Counted from the first letter of the stretch, positions 42,602 to 52,280 are shown. The stretch: DNA of 64,000 nucleotides from Clostridia bacterium (GCA_017441385.1 JAFRXY010000081.1:1-64000); one strand, 5' to 3'. A program made the numbers and translations. The notes: a model not told the origin generated them from the letters alone.

Positions 42602-43855
42602 ATGTCACTTATTATTAAAAACGCGATGATTGTTAATGCGGACTCGGTTACTGACGGCGATATTATGATACGCGACGGAGTAGTTGTTCAGGTCGGAGGA
42701 ACAGCCGATATTTCCGCCGCAGATCAGGTAATGGAAGCGGAAGGCCTCTGCGCGTTCCCCGGGCTTGTGGATATGCATGTGCATCTGCGTGACCCCGGTC
42801 AGACACACAAGGAGGATATTCATTCCGGCTGTGCCGCTGCCGCTGCCGGCGGTGTCACTTCGCTTGTCTGTATGCCTAATACTTCCCCGGCTGTTGACAG
42901 CCCTGAAATTGTCAGGTATATCATCGAAAAGGCAAAGGAAACCGGAATACATGTATATCCCGCGGCAGCCATCACCTACGGTTTGTCCGGCGAAGGCTGC
43001 TGCGATTATGAAGCGCTCCGCAAAGCCGGCGCCGCGGCAATCTCAGATGACGGCAGGCCGGTTGAAAATGACGGAATGCTGCTTTGCGCTCTGCAAGAAG
43101 GCCATCGACTGGGTCTTCCTGTTCTCTGTCATTGCGAAGATCTGTCACAGGCTGCGGGAGGGAAGGTGCATGAAGGAAGAGCTTCCGGACTTCTGGGAGT
43201 CAAAGGAATGTCCTCCTCGTCGGAATACGGTGACATCGAGCGCACCCTTGCTCTAGCGGAGAGTGTGAATGCCCCTGTGCATATCTGCCATGTCAGCACA
43301 AAGGAGTCCATTGAAGTGATCCGCCTCGCCAAGGCACGCGGAGTGAAGGTTACCTGCGAAACCGCGCCCCATTATTTCATTTATACCTATGAAAAGGTGC
43401 TGGGCCGTGACGCGGATTACCGCATGAATCCTCCTCTCCGCGAGGAATCCGACAGGCTTGCGGTGATCGAAGGATTGCTGGACGGCACTATTGACGCGAT
43501 TGCCACTGACCACGCGCCCCATTCTCCGGAAGAAAAGTCGGATTTCGTCAAAGCCCCCAACGGCGTTATAGGAATGGAAACATCTTTGGCGGCTGCGCTG
43601 ACATATCTGCGCGATAAGTTCACACTTTGTGACATTGTAAAACTGATGTCCTACAATCCCGCCAGAATCATGGGCATTCCCGGCGGTGCAATCAAGGCCG
43701 GCGCACCTGCTGATATTACACTGATTGACCTCAATGAAAATTGGACGGTTGACACTGCAAACCTTCACGGCAGGTCGAAGAACGCGGTCTTCAAGGGTGA
43801 AACGCTCACAGGAAGGGTCAAAGCCACCTACTGCGGCGGCAGAAAAGTGTTCTAA
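42602..43855 (+). CDS. pyrC: Dihydroorotase
   Basis: This 417-residue type I dihydroorotase interconverts carbamoyl aspartate and dihydroorotate. Metal ligands lie in VDMHVHLRDPGQTHKEDI, CHCEDLS, HICHVSTKES and the catalytic ATDHAPHSPEEK; TAPHYF is also typical. The ATG at 42602 follows GGGAAAGG by 11 bases, and an in-frame TTG at 42593 is less likely. The TAA stop is also the left target triplet of a mini-element (43856-43954). Confidence 0.96.
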   Translation: MSLIIKNAMIVNADSVTDGDIMIRDGVVVQVGGTADISAADQVMEAEGLCAFPGLVDMHVHLRDPGQTHKEDIHSGCAAAAAGGVTSLVCMPNTSPAVDSPEIVRYIIEKAKETGIHVYPAAAITYGLSGEGCCDYEALRKAGAAAISDDGRPVENDGMLLCALQEGHRLGLPVLCHCEDLSQAAGGKVHEGRASGLLGVKGMSSSSEYGDIERTLALAESVNAPVHICHVSTKESIEVIRLAKARGVKVTCETAPHYFIYTYEKVLGRDADYRMNPPLREESDRLAVIEGLLDGTIDAIATDHAPHSPEEKSDFVKAPNGVIGMETSLAAALTYLRDKFTLCDIVKLMSYNPARIMGIPGGAIKAGAPADITLIDLNENWTVDTANLHGRSKNAVFKGETLTGRVKATYCGGRKVF

Positions 43856-43954
43856 GGAACTATGCAGAAATAATTGATACATTTCACTTTCTGAAACACG
43901 CAGGCATACTGTATTTTTAAGCAGAAAATGACTGATTAAATTCTGCATAGTTCC
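43856..43954. mobile_element. 99-bp mini-element beside the pyrC stop
   Basis: Perfect 14-bp terminal repeats GGAACTATGCAGAA / TTCTGCATAGTTCC enclose 71 bp of AT-rich non-coding DNA. TAA is duplicated on both sides: 43853-43855, which is the pyrC stop codon, and 43955-43957. It is too short for any transposase and also could fold in RNA, so it might help end the pyrC transcript. Confidence 0.75.
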
Positions 43955-43968
43955 TAAGATATTTGATG

Positions 43969-43997
43969 TTGCATATTCCGAGAAAACGATATATAAT
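43969..43997 (+). promoter_or_regulatory. Sigma-A promoter of pyrF
   Basis: TTGCAT (43969-43974), 17 bp, TATAAT (43992-43997), just after the mini-element. Confidence 0.8.
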
Positions 43998-44029
43998 AAT
44001 CCAAACCGAAATAGAAAGGAATTTTGAAA

Positions 44030-44947
44030 ATGTCATTCAATCCACTCATTGAAAAAATAATCGCAATGAAGAATCCCACAGTGGCGGGTCTTGATCCCAA
44101 GCTCGACTATGTTCCCCGGTATATCAGAGAAAAATGCTTTGAGCAGTACGGCAGAACGCTGGAAGGCGCGGCTGAAGCGCTGTATGAATTCAATACCGGG
44201 CTGATCGACGCGCTGTGCGACGTCGTTCCGGCGGTCAAGCCGCAGATGGCCTATTATGAAATGTACGGCTGGCAGGGCGTGAGAGCCTTCACACGCACAG
44301 TGGAATACGCTCATTCCAAGGGAATGTACGTCATTACCGACGGCAAGCGCAATGATATCGGCGCAACGATGGAAGCATATGCGGCGGGACATCTCGGACT
44401 GACCGATGTGGAAGGGGAACAGATCGCGGCGTTCGGTGCGGATGCACTGACCGTCAACGGCTATCTAGGTACCGACGGCATTGAACCTCTGCTGAAAGTC
44501 TGCTCAGAGCAGGATAAGGGGATTTTTGTGCTGGTCAAGACGTCCAATAAATCGTCCGGTGAGCTTCAGAATCTTTTGCTGGAAGGCGGTGAGAGTATTT
44601 ACTTACGCATGGCAGGCATGTGCGACGAATGGGGAAAAGCCCTTCCCGGAAAGTACGGCTTTACCGGAGTGGGAGCGGTTGTCGGCGCGACATATCCGGA
44701 ACAGCTCACAGAACTTCGCAGGGAGCATCCGTCGATCTTCTTCCTTGTGCCGGGTTACGGTGCGCAGGGAGGCGGCGCACAGGGGCTTGCCGGCGCGTTC
44801 AACAAGGACGGACTCGGCGCCGTGGTCAATTCCTCCCGCGCCATCATGTGCGCTTACAAAAAGGAAGGCTGTGATGAATCCGATTACGCGGGTGCTGCCA
44901 GAAGGGAAGCTCTCCGCATGAAGGATGATATCAACAGCGTTCTTTGA
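44030..44947 (+). CDS. pyrF: Orotidine 5'-phosphate decarboxylase (type 2)
   Basis: A 305-residue enzyme of the longer, type 2 PyrF class, which makes UMP from OMP. Marks are TVAGLDPKLDYVP, VKPQMAYYE, the catalytic VITDGKRNDIGAT and the phosphate loop FLVPGYGAQGGGAQG. GAAAGGA precedes the ATG at 44030. The next gene begins 9 bp after its stop, so the two are probably co-transcribed. Confidence 0.96.
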   Translation: MSFNPLIEKIIAMKNPTVAGLDPKLDYVPRYIREKCFEQYGRTLEGAAEALYEFNTGLIDALCDVVPAVKPQMAYYEMYGWQGVRAFTRTVEYAHSKGMYVITDGKRNDIGATMEAYAAGHLGLTDVEGEQIAAFGADALTVNGYLGTDGIEPLLKVCSEQDKGIFVLVKTSNKSSGELQNLLLEGGESIYLRMAGMCDEWGKALPGKYGFTGVGAVVGATYPEQLTELRREHPSIFFLVPGYGAQGGGAQGLAGAFNKDGLGAVVNSSRAIMCAYKKEGCDESDYAGAARREALRMKDDINSVL

Positions 44948-44956
44948 TAGTTCGGC

Positions 44957-46465
44957 ATGAGCAGATATTATTGGGATAATCAGGACGACCGCTATGATGA
45001 TTATGACGCTTACAGCGATTACGGGAATTATTACGGCAGAGGAAATCGCGGGGTACAGAAAAATCGCGGCGGTCAGGATTATCGAAGCGGATCAGGTTAC
45101 CGCCGGGAAACCGGCCAAGGAACGCGCACTCAAAATCGCTCCGCTCGGAATTACCGCAGAGAATCCGGATATAATGCCAATAGGAAATATCCGAATGACT
45201 TTTCGGAACGTCAGGCGCGATATGAAGGATTCGACGAGGAGAAGGAAGAAGTCAGCTCGGGTCTGATTTATGTATTAATGACTGCTTTTTTCGGAATTCT
45301 TATCATTACAGTGCTTATGGGCAGAATGTCGGTCGATCATTCGTCCATTCCCGATACCCAATCCGAAAGTTTATATGCTTCTTCGTCTGAAAGTCCTGTG
45401 TCATCAGAACCGGAAACGGTTGACCCCGTTGCTCAGAAAATTGAGAGTGAATTAAATTCCATGACAAACGAACAGAAGGTCGGACAGCTTTTTATGGTCA
45501 GAAAGAGCGGAAACGGAACGCTGTTCGACACTGTTTCCCAGATCGGCGCAGGCGGCGCGATTCTCTTTGCCGATGACTTCAAGGGAAAAAGCTCCGATGA
45601 AGTGCGTGACATGATCTCCGAAATACAATCATGCTCTGATGGCAGGATGATCATAGCTGTCGATGAGGAAGGCGGCGACGTGGTGCGAATCAGCAGCAAT
45701 TCCAAGCTGAGAAGCAGCAGGTTTCTTTCCCCGCAAAGGCTTTTCAAAAAAGGCGGCTTTGATCTGATCGTGTCAGATACACAGGAAAAATGCGATTTGC
45801 TTCATTCTCTCGGACTCAATATGAACATGGCGCCGGTTGCCGATGTCTGCACATCCTCCTCCGGATTCATGTACAGGCGATCTTTTGGAAAGGGCGCAGA
45901 GGAAACGGCGGAATACGTCACAAAGGTGATCAGCGTCATGAACGAAACGCCGGTGGCGTCATGTGTAAAGCATTTCCCGGGTTACGGAAATAGCAAGTCA
46001 GACACCCACAAGGGACTTGACGTCAACACAAAAACTCTCACTGAGCTTAAGGAATCAGATTTGGTTCCCTTTGAAGCTGCCATCCGAGAAGGCGTGGACA
46101 GCATCATGCTGACACACACGGTCATTGACAGTGTGGATCCGGATCATCCTGCTTCCCTGTCGGTGGATGTGGTGGATATTATCAGGGAAGATATGGGCTT
46201 TGACGGAGTACTGATCACGGACGGGCTGGAAATGGGCGCTATCAACGAATACAGCGGCGGCGACAGCGGCAAGGTCTGCGTCATGGCAGTATTGGCGGGA
46301 ATTGATATTCTGTGTGCGCCCAAAAATCCGGTTGACGATTACAACGCGGTGTTGGAAGCCGTTAATTACGGCGAAATTTCGCAGGAACGCCTCGATGAGT
46401 CGGTCAGACGAATTTTGAAATTAAAAATCCGGCTTGGAATGTATGCGGATCAATTACCTGAATAA
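44957..46465 (+). CDS. Membrane-anchored GH3 enzyme (NagZ-like)
   Basis: A 502-residue protein. The first 95 residues are a Tyr/Arg/Gly/Asp-rich, probably disordered cytosolic region. A membrane helix spans about 101-120. The outside GH3 N-terminal-type domain (about 155-495) resembles beta-N-acetylhexosaminidase NagZ: GGAILFADDF, IAVDEEGGDVVR, KHFPGYGNSKSDTHKG (loop His/Asp dyad kept as DTH) and nucleophile Asp in VLITDGLEMGAI. It probably trims GlcNAc from wall material at the surface. KHFPGYG in place of KHFPGHG is a small variant. It follows pyrF closely and shares its promoter. Confidence 0.9.
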   Translation: MSRYYWDNQDDRYDDYDAYSDYGNYYGRGNRGVQKNRGGQDYRSGSGYRRETGQGTRTQNRSARNYRRESGYNANRKYPNDFSERQARYEGFDEEKEEVSSGLIYVLMTAFFGILIITVLMGRMSVDHSSIPDTQSESLYASSSESPVSSEPETVDPVAQKIESELNSMTNEQKVGQLFMVRKSGNGTLFDTVSQIGAGGAILFADDFKGKSSDEVRDMISEIQSCSDGRMIIAVDEEGGDVVRISSNSKLRSSRFLSPQRLFKKGGFDLIVSDTQEKCDLLHSLGLNMNMAPVADVCTSSSGFMYRRSFGKGAEETAEYVTKVISVMNETPVASCVKHFPGYGNSKSDTHKGLDVNTKTLTELKESDLVPFEAAIREGVDSIMLTHTVIDSVDPDHPASLSVDVVDIIREDMGFDGVLITDGLEMGAINEYSGGDSGKVCVMAVLAGIDILCAPKNPVDDYNAVLEAVNYGEISQERLDESVRRILKLKIRLGMYADQLPE

Positions 46466-46470
46466 AGATA

Positions 46471-46515
46471 AAAACGGCAGAGGATTGTACTGACAATCGC
46501 AAACTGCCGTTTTTT
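46471..46515. terminator. Bidirectional terminator
   Basis: AAAACGGCAG / CTGCCGTTTT stem with an inner GATTGT/ACAATC, then TTTT. It separates the convergent GH3 and HAD genes. Confidence 0.88.
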
Positions 46516-46530
46516 GATTTACTGGATTTA

Positions 46531-47265
46531 CTAAAGGATTATAGTTTTGATTTTTGTAAAATCGCCGTCCATCACCCGGAAAGTCGCGGGTATGTCCGCG
46601 CCGGTCGGGTCGGTGAGCTGCGGAGAAATATCGGAATGAATGTAGAGCGAATCCATTCCGATGGTGTTCGCGCCGAGAATATCGGTGTTCGCGTCATTGC
46701 CGATCATGATGGACTGGGAAATATCCAGCCCGTAGCGTTCCACCACAGTGCGGAAGAAACGTTCCTCCGGCTTGCAGAGTCCTTCATCGGAAGAGAACAC
46801 AATGCCGTCGAATTTGTCATAAATGCCGAGCGCGATCATTTCGTGTTTAGTGAACATTTCCTGTGCGTTGGAGAGAAGGTAGACCTTTTTTCCTGCGGTG
46901 TGAATGGAATCCAGCAGGTCGGTCACGCCGTCATACAGGCAGAGGAATTTGGTGGAAATCACGCGGAAGGTCTGCCCGATGGTGCGGATAATCTCCATGG
47001 GAACTTCCACGCCTTTTTCCTTGAAAAGGTCTTCAAAGACATATTCCAGCTGTATTTCGGGGTATTTCGCGCCGTTCTTTTCACGCAGTCTCCGGGTGTG
47101 TTCTCCGCAAAGACGAAGATAGCCGGCGCGGAATTCCTTGGGTGTGTAATAGGCGCCGTAATAGGCGTACAGTTCAACTACCTTCTTCCACAGATACGGC
47201 TTGCCTTCGTTGGTGTTGATGTCCACCAGCGTGCCATACAGGTCAAATATATAATTCTGGTACAT
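46531..47265 (-). CDS. HAD-family hydrolase (haloacid-dehalogenase-type motif)
   Basis: A 244-residue HAD protein. Motif I is FDLYGTLVD, the D-x-Y-G-T form of dehalogenase-type members, so the second Asp used by phosphatases is absent. VYLLSNAQ is motif II, KPEERFF motif III and MIGNDANTDILGA motif IV. The substrate is unknown. The start is one base past the gpmI stop, so it is the last gene of the glycolytic unit. A metabolite-repair role linked to glycolysis is possible but only inferred from position. Confidence 0.88.
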   Translation of the reverse strand: MYQNYIFDLYGTLVDINTNEGKPYLWKKVVELYAYYGAYYTPKEFRAGYLRLCGEHTRRLREKNGAKYPEIQLEYVFEDLFKEKGVEVPMEIIRTIGQTFRVISTKFLCLYDGVTDLLDSIHTAGKKVYLLSNAQEMFTKHEMIALGIYDKFDGIVFSSDEGLCKPEERFFRTVVERYGLDISQSIMIGNDANTDILGANTIGMDSLYIHSDISPQLTDPTGADIPATFRVMDGDFTKIKTIIL

Positions 47266-47266
47266 T

Positions 47267-48802
47267 TTACCTATCTATCAGCGATACGCCGGTCATTTCT
47301 TCCGGCTGCGGAATGCCGAGTACTTCCAGCATGGTGGGAGCAATATCCGCAAGACAGCCGCCTTCGCGCAGCTTGCAGTCGTAACCCACCACACAGAAGG
47401 GAACGGGATTGGTGGAATGTGCCGTGAAGGGCTCGCCATTCTCATCCAGCATCTGATCGGCGTTGCCGTGGTCGGCTGTGATCATGACCACGCCGCCCAT
47501 CTTGTTGACGGCTGCTTCTACCAGATCGCCGACACAGGTGTCCACTGCTTCCACAGCCGCCTTGGCCGCGTCAAAGATACCGGTGTGTCCCACCATATCG
47601 CAGTTGGCAAAGTTGACGATGATGATGTCGTACTTGCCGGAGAGCACGCACTCGACCAGTCTGTCGCGCACTTCATAGGCGCTCATTTCGGGCTGAAGAT
47701 CGTATGTCGCCACAGCAGGGGATTTGACAAGCACTCTGTCCTCACCCTCGTACACCTTTTCCACGCCGCCGTTGAAGAAGAAGGTCACATGGGCGTACTT
47801 CTCGGTTTCGGCAATGCGGAGCTGGGTCATGCCGAGGGAGGAAATGTATTCGCCCAGCGTGTTTTTGAGTGACTGAGGCTTGAATGCCACATGCACGTTA
47901 GGCATGGTCGCGTCGTACTGGGTCATGCAGACATAATAGAGCGGGAAAAGCCCGTTTCTGCGCTCGAAGCCCTTGAAGTCAGGGTCAACCAGCGTGCGGG
48001 TGATTTCTCTGGCGCGGTCGGGACGGAAGTTGAAGAAGATGACCGAATCATTTGCCTTCATACCGGCGCCTTCGGTGCAGACCACCGGAATGACGAATTC
48101 ATCGGTGATGTTCTTGCCTTCCTCGTCAATCTGCTCATAGGATGCCTTAATGGCCGCGACCGGGTCGGGATTCTTGATTCCCTCGCCGTAGACGATGGCG
48201 GAATAGGCCTTGACCACGCGCTCCCAGCGGTTGTCTCTGTCCATGGCGTAATATCTGCCCATGACGGTGGCAATCTTGCCCACGCCGATTTCGGCGAGCT
48301 TGTCGCGGAGCTGTGCGACATAATCCGCGCCGGAAGCCGGAGGAACGTCGCGGCCGTCGAGGAAGCAGTGAATATAGACTTCGGTCAGACCGTATTGCTT
48401 GGCCATTTCCACAATGGCGTAAAGGTGAGTGATGTGGCTGTGAACGCCGCCGTCGCTCATCAGACCCATCAGATGAAGGGCGCTGCCGTTGGCCTTGCAG
48501 TTTTCCATCGCGCCCTTGAGCGCTTCATTGTCAAAGAAATTGCCGTCCTTGATGGACTTGGTGATTCTGGTGAGTTCCTGATAGACGATTCTGCCGGCGC
48601 CCATGTTGGTGTGACCGACCTCACTGTTGCCCATCTGACCGTCGGGAAGTCCGACCGCCATGCCGGACGCGCCGATGGTGGTGTATGCGTTCTCCGAGAA
48701 GAATTTGTCAAGGTGCGGCTTGCTGGCGGCGACGATGGCGTTGCCGTAAGCGTCCTTGATGCCGTAGCCGTCCATAATGCAAAGAACAAGGGTTTTTTTC
48801 AT
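47267..48802 (-). CDS. gpmI: Phosphoglycerate mutase, cofactor-independent
   Basis: A 511-residue iPGM that interconverts 3- and 2-phosphoglycerate using two Mn ions. The alkaline-phosphatase-like domain has CIMDGYGI and the catalytic Ser in GNSEVGHTNMGAGR. The phosphotransferase part has the SDGGVHSH motif, and ITADHGNADQM closes the metal site. The start is at ATG 48802 (MKKTLVLCIMDGYG); GGAAAGGAAC lies upstream. It is 37 bp after tpiA. The length fits the family. Confidence 0.96.
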   Translation of the reverse strand: MKKTLVLCIMDGYGIKDAYGNAIVAASKPHLDKFFSENAYTTIGASGMAVGLPDGQMGNSEVGHTNMGAGRIVYQELTRITKSIKDGNFFDNEALKGAMENCKANGSALHLMGLMSDGGVHSHITHLYAIVEMAKQYGLTEVYIHCFLDGRDVPPASGADYVAQLRDKLAEIGVGKIATVMGRYYAMDRDNRWERVVKAYSAIVYGEGIKNPDPVAAIKASYEQIDEEGKNITDEFVIPVVCTEGAGMKANDSVIFFNFRPDRAREITRTLVDPDFKGFERRNGLFPLYYVCMTQYDATMPNVHVAFKPQSLKNTLGEYISSLGMTQLRIAETEKYAHVTFFFNGGVEKVYEGEDRVLVKSPAVATYDLQPEMSAYEVRDRLVECVLSGKYDIIIVNFANCDMVGHTGIFDAAKAAVEAVDTCVGDLVEAAVNKMGGVVMITADHGNADQMLDENGEPFTAHSTNPVPFCVVGYDCKLREGGCLADIAPTMLEVLGIPQPEEMTGVSLIDR

Positions 48803-48839
48803 ATGTTTTTTGCGTTCCTTTCCGTTAATTGAAAAAAAA

Positions 48840-49607
48840 TTATCTGCTGGCTGCCGCGACAATGGCTGCGAACTTGGTGGCCACGAGGGAAGCGCCGCCG
48901 ATCAGACCTCCATCGACGTCAGGCTGGTCGAGAAGTTCCACGGCGTTGCCGTCGTTCATGGAACCGCCGTACTGGATCACGATTTTGTCGGCCGCCTCGG
49001 CGCTGTAAAGCTCGCCGATGAGGTCGCGGATGATCTTGCAGACCTCGTTGGCCTGTACAGCAGTAGCGGTCTTGCCGGTGCCGATGGCCCAGACAGGCTC
49101 GTAAGCAATGATAATTCTTTCAAGCTCTTCAGCGGAAACGCCTTCCAGCGCCTTGGTGGTCTGCTCGCGGACAAGGGATTCGGTCACGCCGGCTTCGCGC
49201 TGGTCGAGTGTCTCGCCGACGCAGACGATGGCGGTCATGCCCGCGTCGAGAGCGGCTCTGGTTCTCATGTTGACGGTAGCATCGGTCTCGCCGAAGTACT
49301 GTCTGCGTTCGCTGTGGCCGATGATAACGTACTGCACGCCCATAGAGGTGAGCATTTCCGCGCTGACTTCCGCGGTGAAGGCGCCGCTCTTGGCCCAGTG
49401 GCAGTTTTCAGCGCCGACCTTGATGTTGGTGTCCTTGGTGGCTTCCAGAGCATTCTGGAGATCAACATAGGGAACGCATACGAGAACGTCGCAGTCCGCG
49501 TCCTTGACCAGCGGAGCGATTTCATTGATGAGCACGGTAGTCTCAGCGGGGGTCTTGTTCATTTTCCAGTTGCCGGCGATAACCGCCTTGCGAAGTGTCT
49601 TATTCAT
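48840..49607 (-). CDS. tpiA: Triosephosphate isomerase
   Basis: A 255-residue TIM. Marks are VIAGNWKMNKT (catalytic Lys), IIGHSERRQYFGET (catalytic His) and AYEPVWAIGTGKTA (catalytic Glu). IQYGGSMNDGNA forms the phosphate loop. The start is placed at ATG 49607, where family alignment begins; AAAGGAA lies 12 bases upstream, and an in-frame ATG at 49631 is possible. It lies between pgk and gpmI. Confidence 0.96.
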   Translation of the reverse strand: MNKTLRKAVIAGNWKMNKTPAETTVLINEIAPLVKDADCDVLVCVPYVDLQNALEATKDTNIKVGAENCHWAKSGAFTAEVSAEMLTSMGVQYVIIGHSERRQYFGETDATVNMRTRAALDAGMTAIVCVGETLDQREAGVTESLVREQTTKALEGVSAEELERIIIAYEPVWAIGTGKTATAVQANEVCKIIRDLIGELYSAEAADKIVIQYGGSMNDGNAVELLDQPDVDGGLIGGASLVATKFAAIVAAASR

Positions 49608-49766
49608 ATCTTTTGTGTCATTCCTTTTCATGTATTGATTTGAATTGTTTCTGTAAAAGCGCCAAATAGCCCTTTTGCAAAATCAAAAATTTTGCAAAAA
49701 TGGAATACGGAGCCGACTCCGGAAAAGCAGTCCAAAGCCTGCATGGAATCAGCCCCGCCTTCGTTC

Positions 49767-49846
49767 AGTGTGGAGTTTGTAGTGTGGAGCGAAGGCGCTC
49801 GCATTCGCTCGCTAAGTGAATAGTGAATAACGAATAGTGAATAATG
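49767..49846. repeat. Short direct and inverted repeats between pgk and tpiA
   Basis: The 320-bp pgk-tpiA gap has no gene. It holds AGTGTGGAG twice (49767, 49781), a GAGCGAA/TTCGCTC hairpin (49787-49810) and AGTGAATA three times (49815, 49822, 49836). It looks like part of a dispersed intergenic repeat family and may alter pgk-tpiA read-through. Confidence 0.6.
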
Positions 49847-49928
49847 TCGGAGCGCTGCGCGCTGAAAACATAAGCTCACAAGTTCGCAATGTTTTTCACT
49901 TCACTCTTTGCTCACCGCTTTTAAAAAT

Positions 49929-51137
49929 TTACTTCTCGTTGAGGCAGGCGATGCCGGGAAGCTCCTTGCCCTCGAGGAATTCAAGGGAAGCACCGCCGCC
50001 GGTGGAGATGTGGGACATCTTGTCGCCGAAGCCGAGATTGTTGACAGCCGCAGCGGAGTCGCCGCCGCCGATGATGGTGGTGGCTTCGGTCTCAGCCAGA
50101 GCCTTCGCAACCGCGATGGTGCCCTTTGCGAGAATGGGATTTTCAAACACGCCCATCGGGCCGTTCCATACAACGGTCTTGGCGGACTTGACAGCGTCAG
50201 CGTAAAGCTCAGCGGTCTTGGTGCCGATGTCAAGACCCTGCATGTCAGCGGGAATAGTATCGACAACGGTCACTTCGATAGGAGCATCGATCGGATCGGG
50301 GAAATCCTTGGTGATGGTGGTGTCGATGGGGAGGAGGAGCTTCTTGCCGAGCTTTTCTGCCTTGTCCATCATTTCCTTGCAGTAGTCGATCTTGCTGTCA
50401 TCGACCAGAGACTTGCCGACTTCCTTGCCCTGTGCCTTGAGGAAGGTGTAAGCCATACCGCCGCCGATGATGAGGGTATCGCACTTCTCGAGCAGGTTAG
50501 AGATGACATTGAGCTTGTCGGCCACCTTGGCGCCGCCGAGGATGGCGACGAAGGGACGGACAGGATTCTCAACGGCATTGCCGAGGAACTGGATTTCCTT
50601 CTGGATGAGATAACCGACCACAGCGGTGTCCACGATGCTGGCTACGCCGACATTGGAACAGTGCGCTCTGTGAGCGGTGCCGAACGCGTCGTTTACGAAT
50701 ACGTCACAGAGAGAAGCAAGCTCTTTGGAGAATTCTTCGCCGTTCTTGGTTTCTTCTTTTCTGTAGCGGGTGTTCTCGAGAAGGATGATATCGCCGTCCT
50801 GCATGGCCTCGACAGCAGCCTTGGCATTGGGACCTACGACCTCATTGTCAGCAGCAAACTTGACTTCCTGACCGAGAAGCTCGGTGAGCTTGGCGGCAAC
50901 GGGAGCGAGGGAAAGCTCCGGCTTGGGCTCTCCTTTCGGCTTGCCGAGGTGGGAGCATAGAATGACCTTGCCGCCGTCGGCAACCAGCTTCTTGATGGTG
51001 GGCAGAGCAGCAGTCAGACGGTTGGTGTCGGTGATCACGCCGTTCTTGAGCGGTACGTTAAAATCGCAGCGAACCAGCACTTTCTTGCCTTTTACGTCGA
51101 TATCGTCGACGCTCTTTTTGTTAAGAAGAGAACTCAT
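49929..51137 (-). CDS. pgk: Phosphoglycerate kinase
   Basis: A 402-residue PGK. It starts [20 protein letters not shown] and has [40 protein letters not shown] and the C-terminal ATP site with GGGDSAAAV. The conserved end runs [20 protein letters not shown]. The start is ATG 51137 with AAAGGATG upstream; longer frames have no ribosome site. It heads pgk-tpiA-gpmI-HAD. gap and eno are not in the window. Confidence 0.97.
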   Translation of the reverse strand: MSSLLNKKSVDDIDVKGKKVLVRCDFNVPLKNGVITDTNRLTAALPTIKKLVADGGKVILCSHLGKPKGEPKPELSLAPVAAKLTELLGQEVKFAADNEVVGPNAKAAVEAMQDGDIILLENTRYRKEETKNGEEFSKELASLCDVFVNDAFGTAHRAHCSNVGVASIVDTAVVGYLIQKEIQFLGNAVENPVRPFVAILGGAKVADKLNVISNLLEKCDTLIIGGGMAYTFLKAQGKEVGKSLVDDSKIDYCKEMMDKAEKLGKKLLLPIDTTITKDFPDPIDAPIEVTVVDTIPADMQGLDIGTKTAELYADAVKSAKTVVWNGPMGVFENPILAKGTIAVAKALAETEATTIIGGGDSAAAVNNLGFGDKMSHISTGGGASLEFLEGKELPGIACLNEK

Positions 51138-51429
51138 GGGTAATACATCCTTTCGTGTCAATGCCAACGGTCGCAGCCGATGGCATGAATTACAGAATTT
51201 TGGATAATGCCGCACTCCGACAGCCGCCGTCCTGCCACATATCTATGATATATTTTACATTATTTTTCGCAATATTGCAAGGGGAAAAACGCCAAAAGAC
51301 CCTATTTTTTGATTATTTTACATATTTTACACATATCCCGGCGGCGTTGAATCAATTCAGATTCACATCTCCGCCCGTTCCGGCATACTATGCTAACAAC
51401 ATATATGAATCGGAGGTAAATTAAAAAAT

Positions 51430-51990
51430 ATGGCTAGAATCTACTTAAGTCCGTCCACGCAGGAATACAACGAATACGTAAACAACCTCGGCACTGAGGA
51501 GCAGAACATGAACCGCCTCGCGGACGCGTTCGTGCCGTACCTCGACCAATTGGGCATCGCCTACAACCGCAATACGCCGGAAATGACGGCGGGCAGCTCC
51601 ATCCGGCAGGCAAATGCCACACCGCCCTATGATCTGTATCTCGCGCTTCATTCCAACGCCGCGCCGGAGCAGTTCGCCGGCATGCTCAAAGGCCCGGATA
51701 TCTATTACAATCCCGCCAAGCCTGAAAGCCGCCGCGCCGCCGACCTGATTGCCGACGAATTCCGGAAGATTTACCCGGAGCCGCAGCTCGTGGACGTGCG
51801 CCCCACCGACTTCCTCGGCGAAGTCCTGCGCCCGAATTACCCCGCGGTGCTGGTGGAAGTGGCCTACCACGACAATCCCGAAGACGCTAGGTGGATTCTC
51901 AACCATTTTGACGCGATGGCGCGGGCGCTTGCCAACTCCGTGTGGAAATTTACCGGCGGCACAGGGCAGCCCTTGGCCTATGACGCATAA
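51430..51990 (+). CDS. N-acetylmuramoyl-L-alanine amidase-like (Amidase_3)
   Basis: A 186-residue Amidase_3-fold protein without signal peptide, of the type that begins IYLSPSTQEYNEYV. Glu in GTEEQNMN, His in LYLALHSNA and the catalytic Glu in VLVEVAYHDNPED are present, but the first zinc His of the usual DAGHGG is Ser/Thr (SPSTQ). Clostridia have many such short forms; activity is uncertain. With no signal, it may be released by lysis or another route, or act within sporulating cells. GGAGG lies 13 bases ahead of ATG, a little far. Confidence 0.85.
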   Translation: MARIYLSPSTQEYNEYVNNLGTEEQNMNRLADAFVPYLDQLGIAYNRNTPEMTAGSSIRQANATPPYDLYLALHSNAAPEQFAGMLKGPDIYYNPAKPESRRAADLIADEFRKIYPEPQLVDVRPTDFLGEVLRPNYPAVLVEVAYHDNPEDARWILNHFDAMARALANSVWKFTGGTGQPLAYDA

Positions 51991-51993
51991 AAC

Positions 51994-52038
51994 AAACAAG
52001 CTCCGCTCAGACATGTCTTGTCCGGGTGGGGCTTGTTT
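51994..52038 (+). terminator. Probable terminator of amidase gene
   Basis: AAACAAGC-CC / GG-GCTTGTTT stem, 4 bp after the amidase stop; the T-run is short. Confidence 0.6.
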
Positions 52039-52195
52039 GATTAAATAATGAGGTGATATTGATCATGTTTAGTCGTTGTTGTCTTTGTGAACAAAAATTA
52101 ACATAAAAGGTATCTTATTTGTATGATTGGTTTGGAGTAATTAAAAGGCATAATCTGTTAGCTTTATGAAGAATTTAGAACTACATTATACTATT

Positions 52196-52218
52196 ATTTA
52201 CAGGTTTAACCTGTAAAT
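52196..52218. promoter_or_regulatory. Operator 1 of the XRE regulator
   Basis: ATTTACAGGTT-T-AACCTGTAAAT, perfect 11-bp arms. A TATACT -10 at 52187-52192 lies just upstream, so the site covers the likely transcription start. Confidence 0.7.
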
Positions 52219-52240
52219 AATATAACATAAACCTCTGATA

Positions 52241-52263
52241 ATTACAAGTAGAACCTGTATAAT
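52241..52263. promoter_or_regulatory. Operator 2 of the XRE regulator
   Basis: ATTACAAGT-AGA-ACCTGTATAAT repeats operator 1 with mismatches, 45 bp (center to center) downstream, and overlaps a TATAAT. Confidence 0.6.
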
Positions 52264-52280
52264 TATTTTTGGTGATAATG

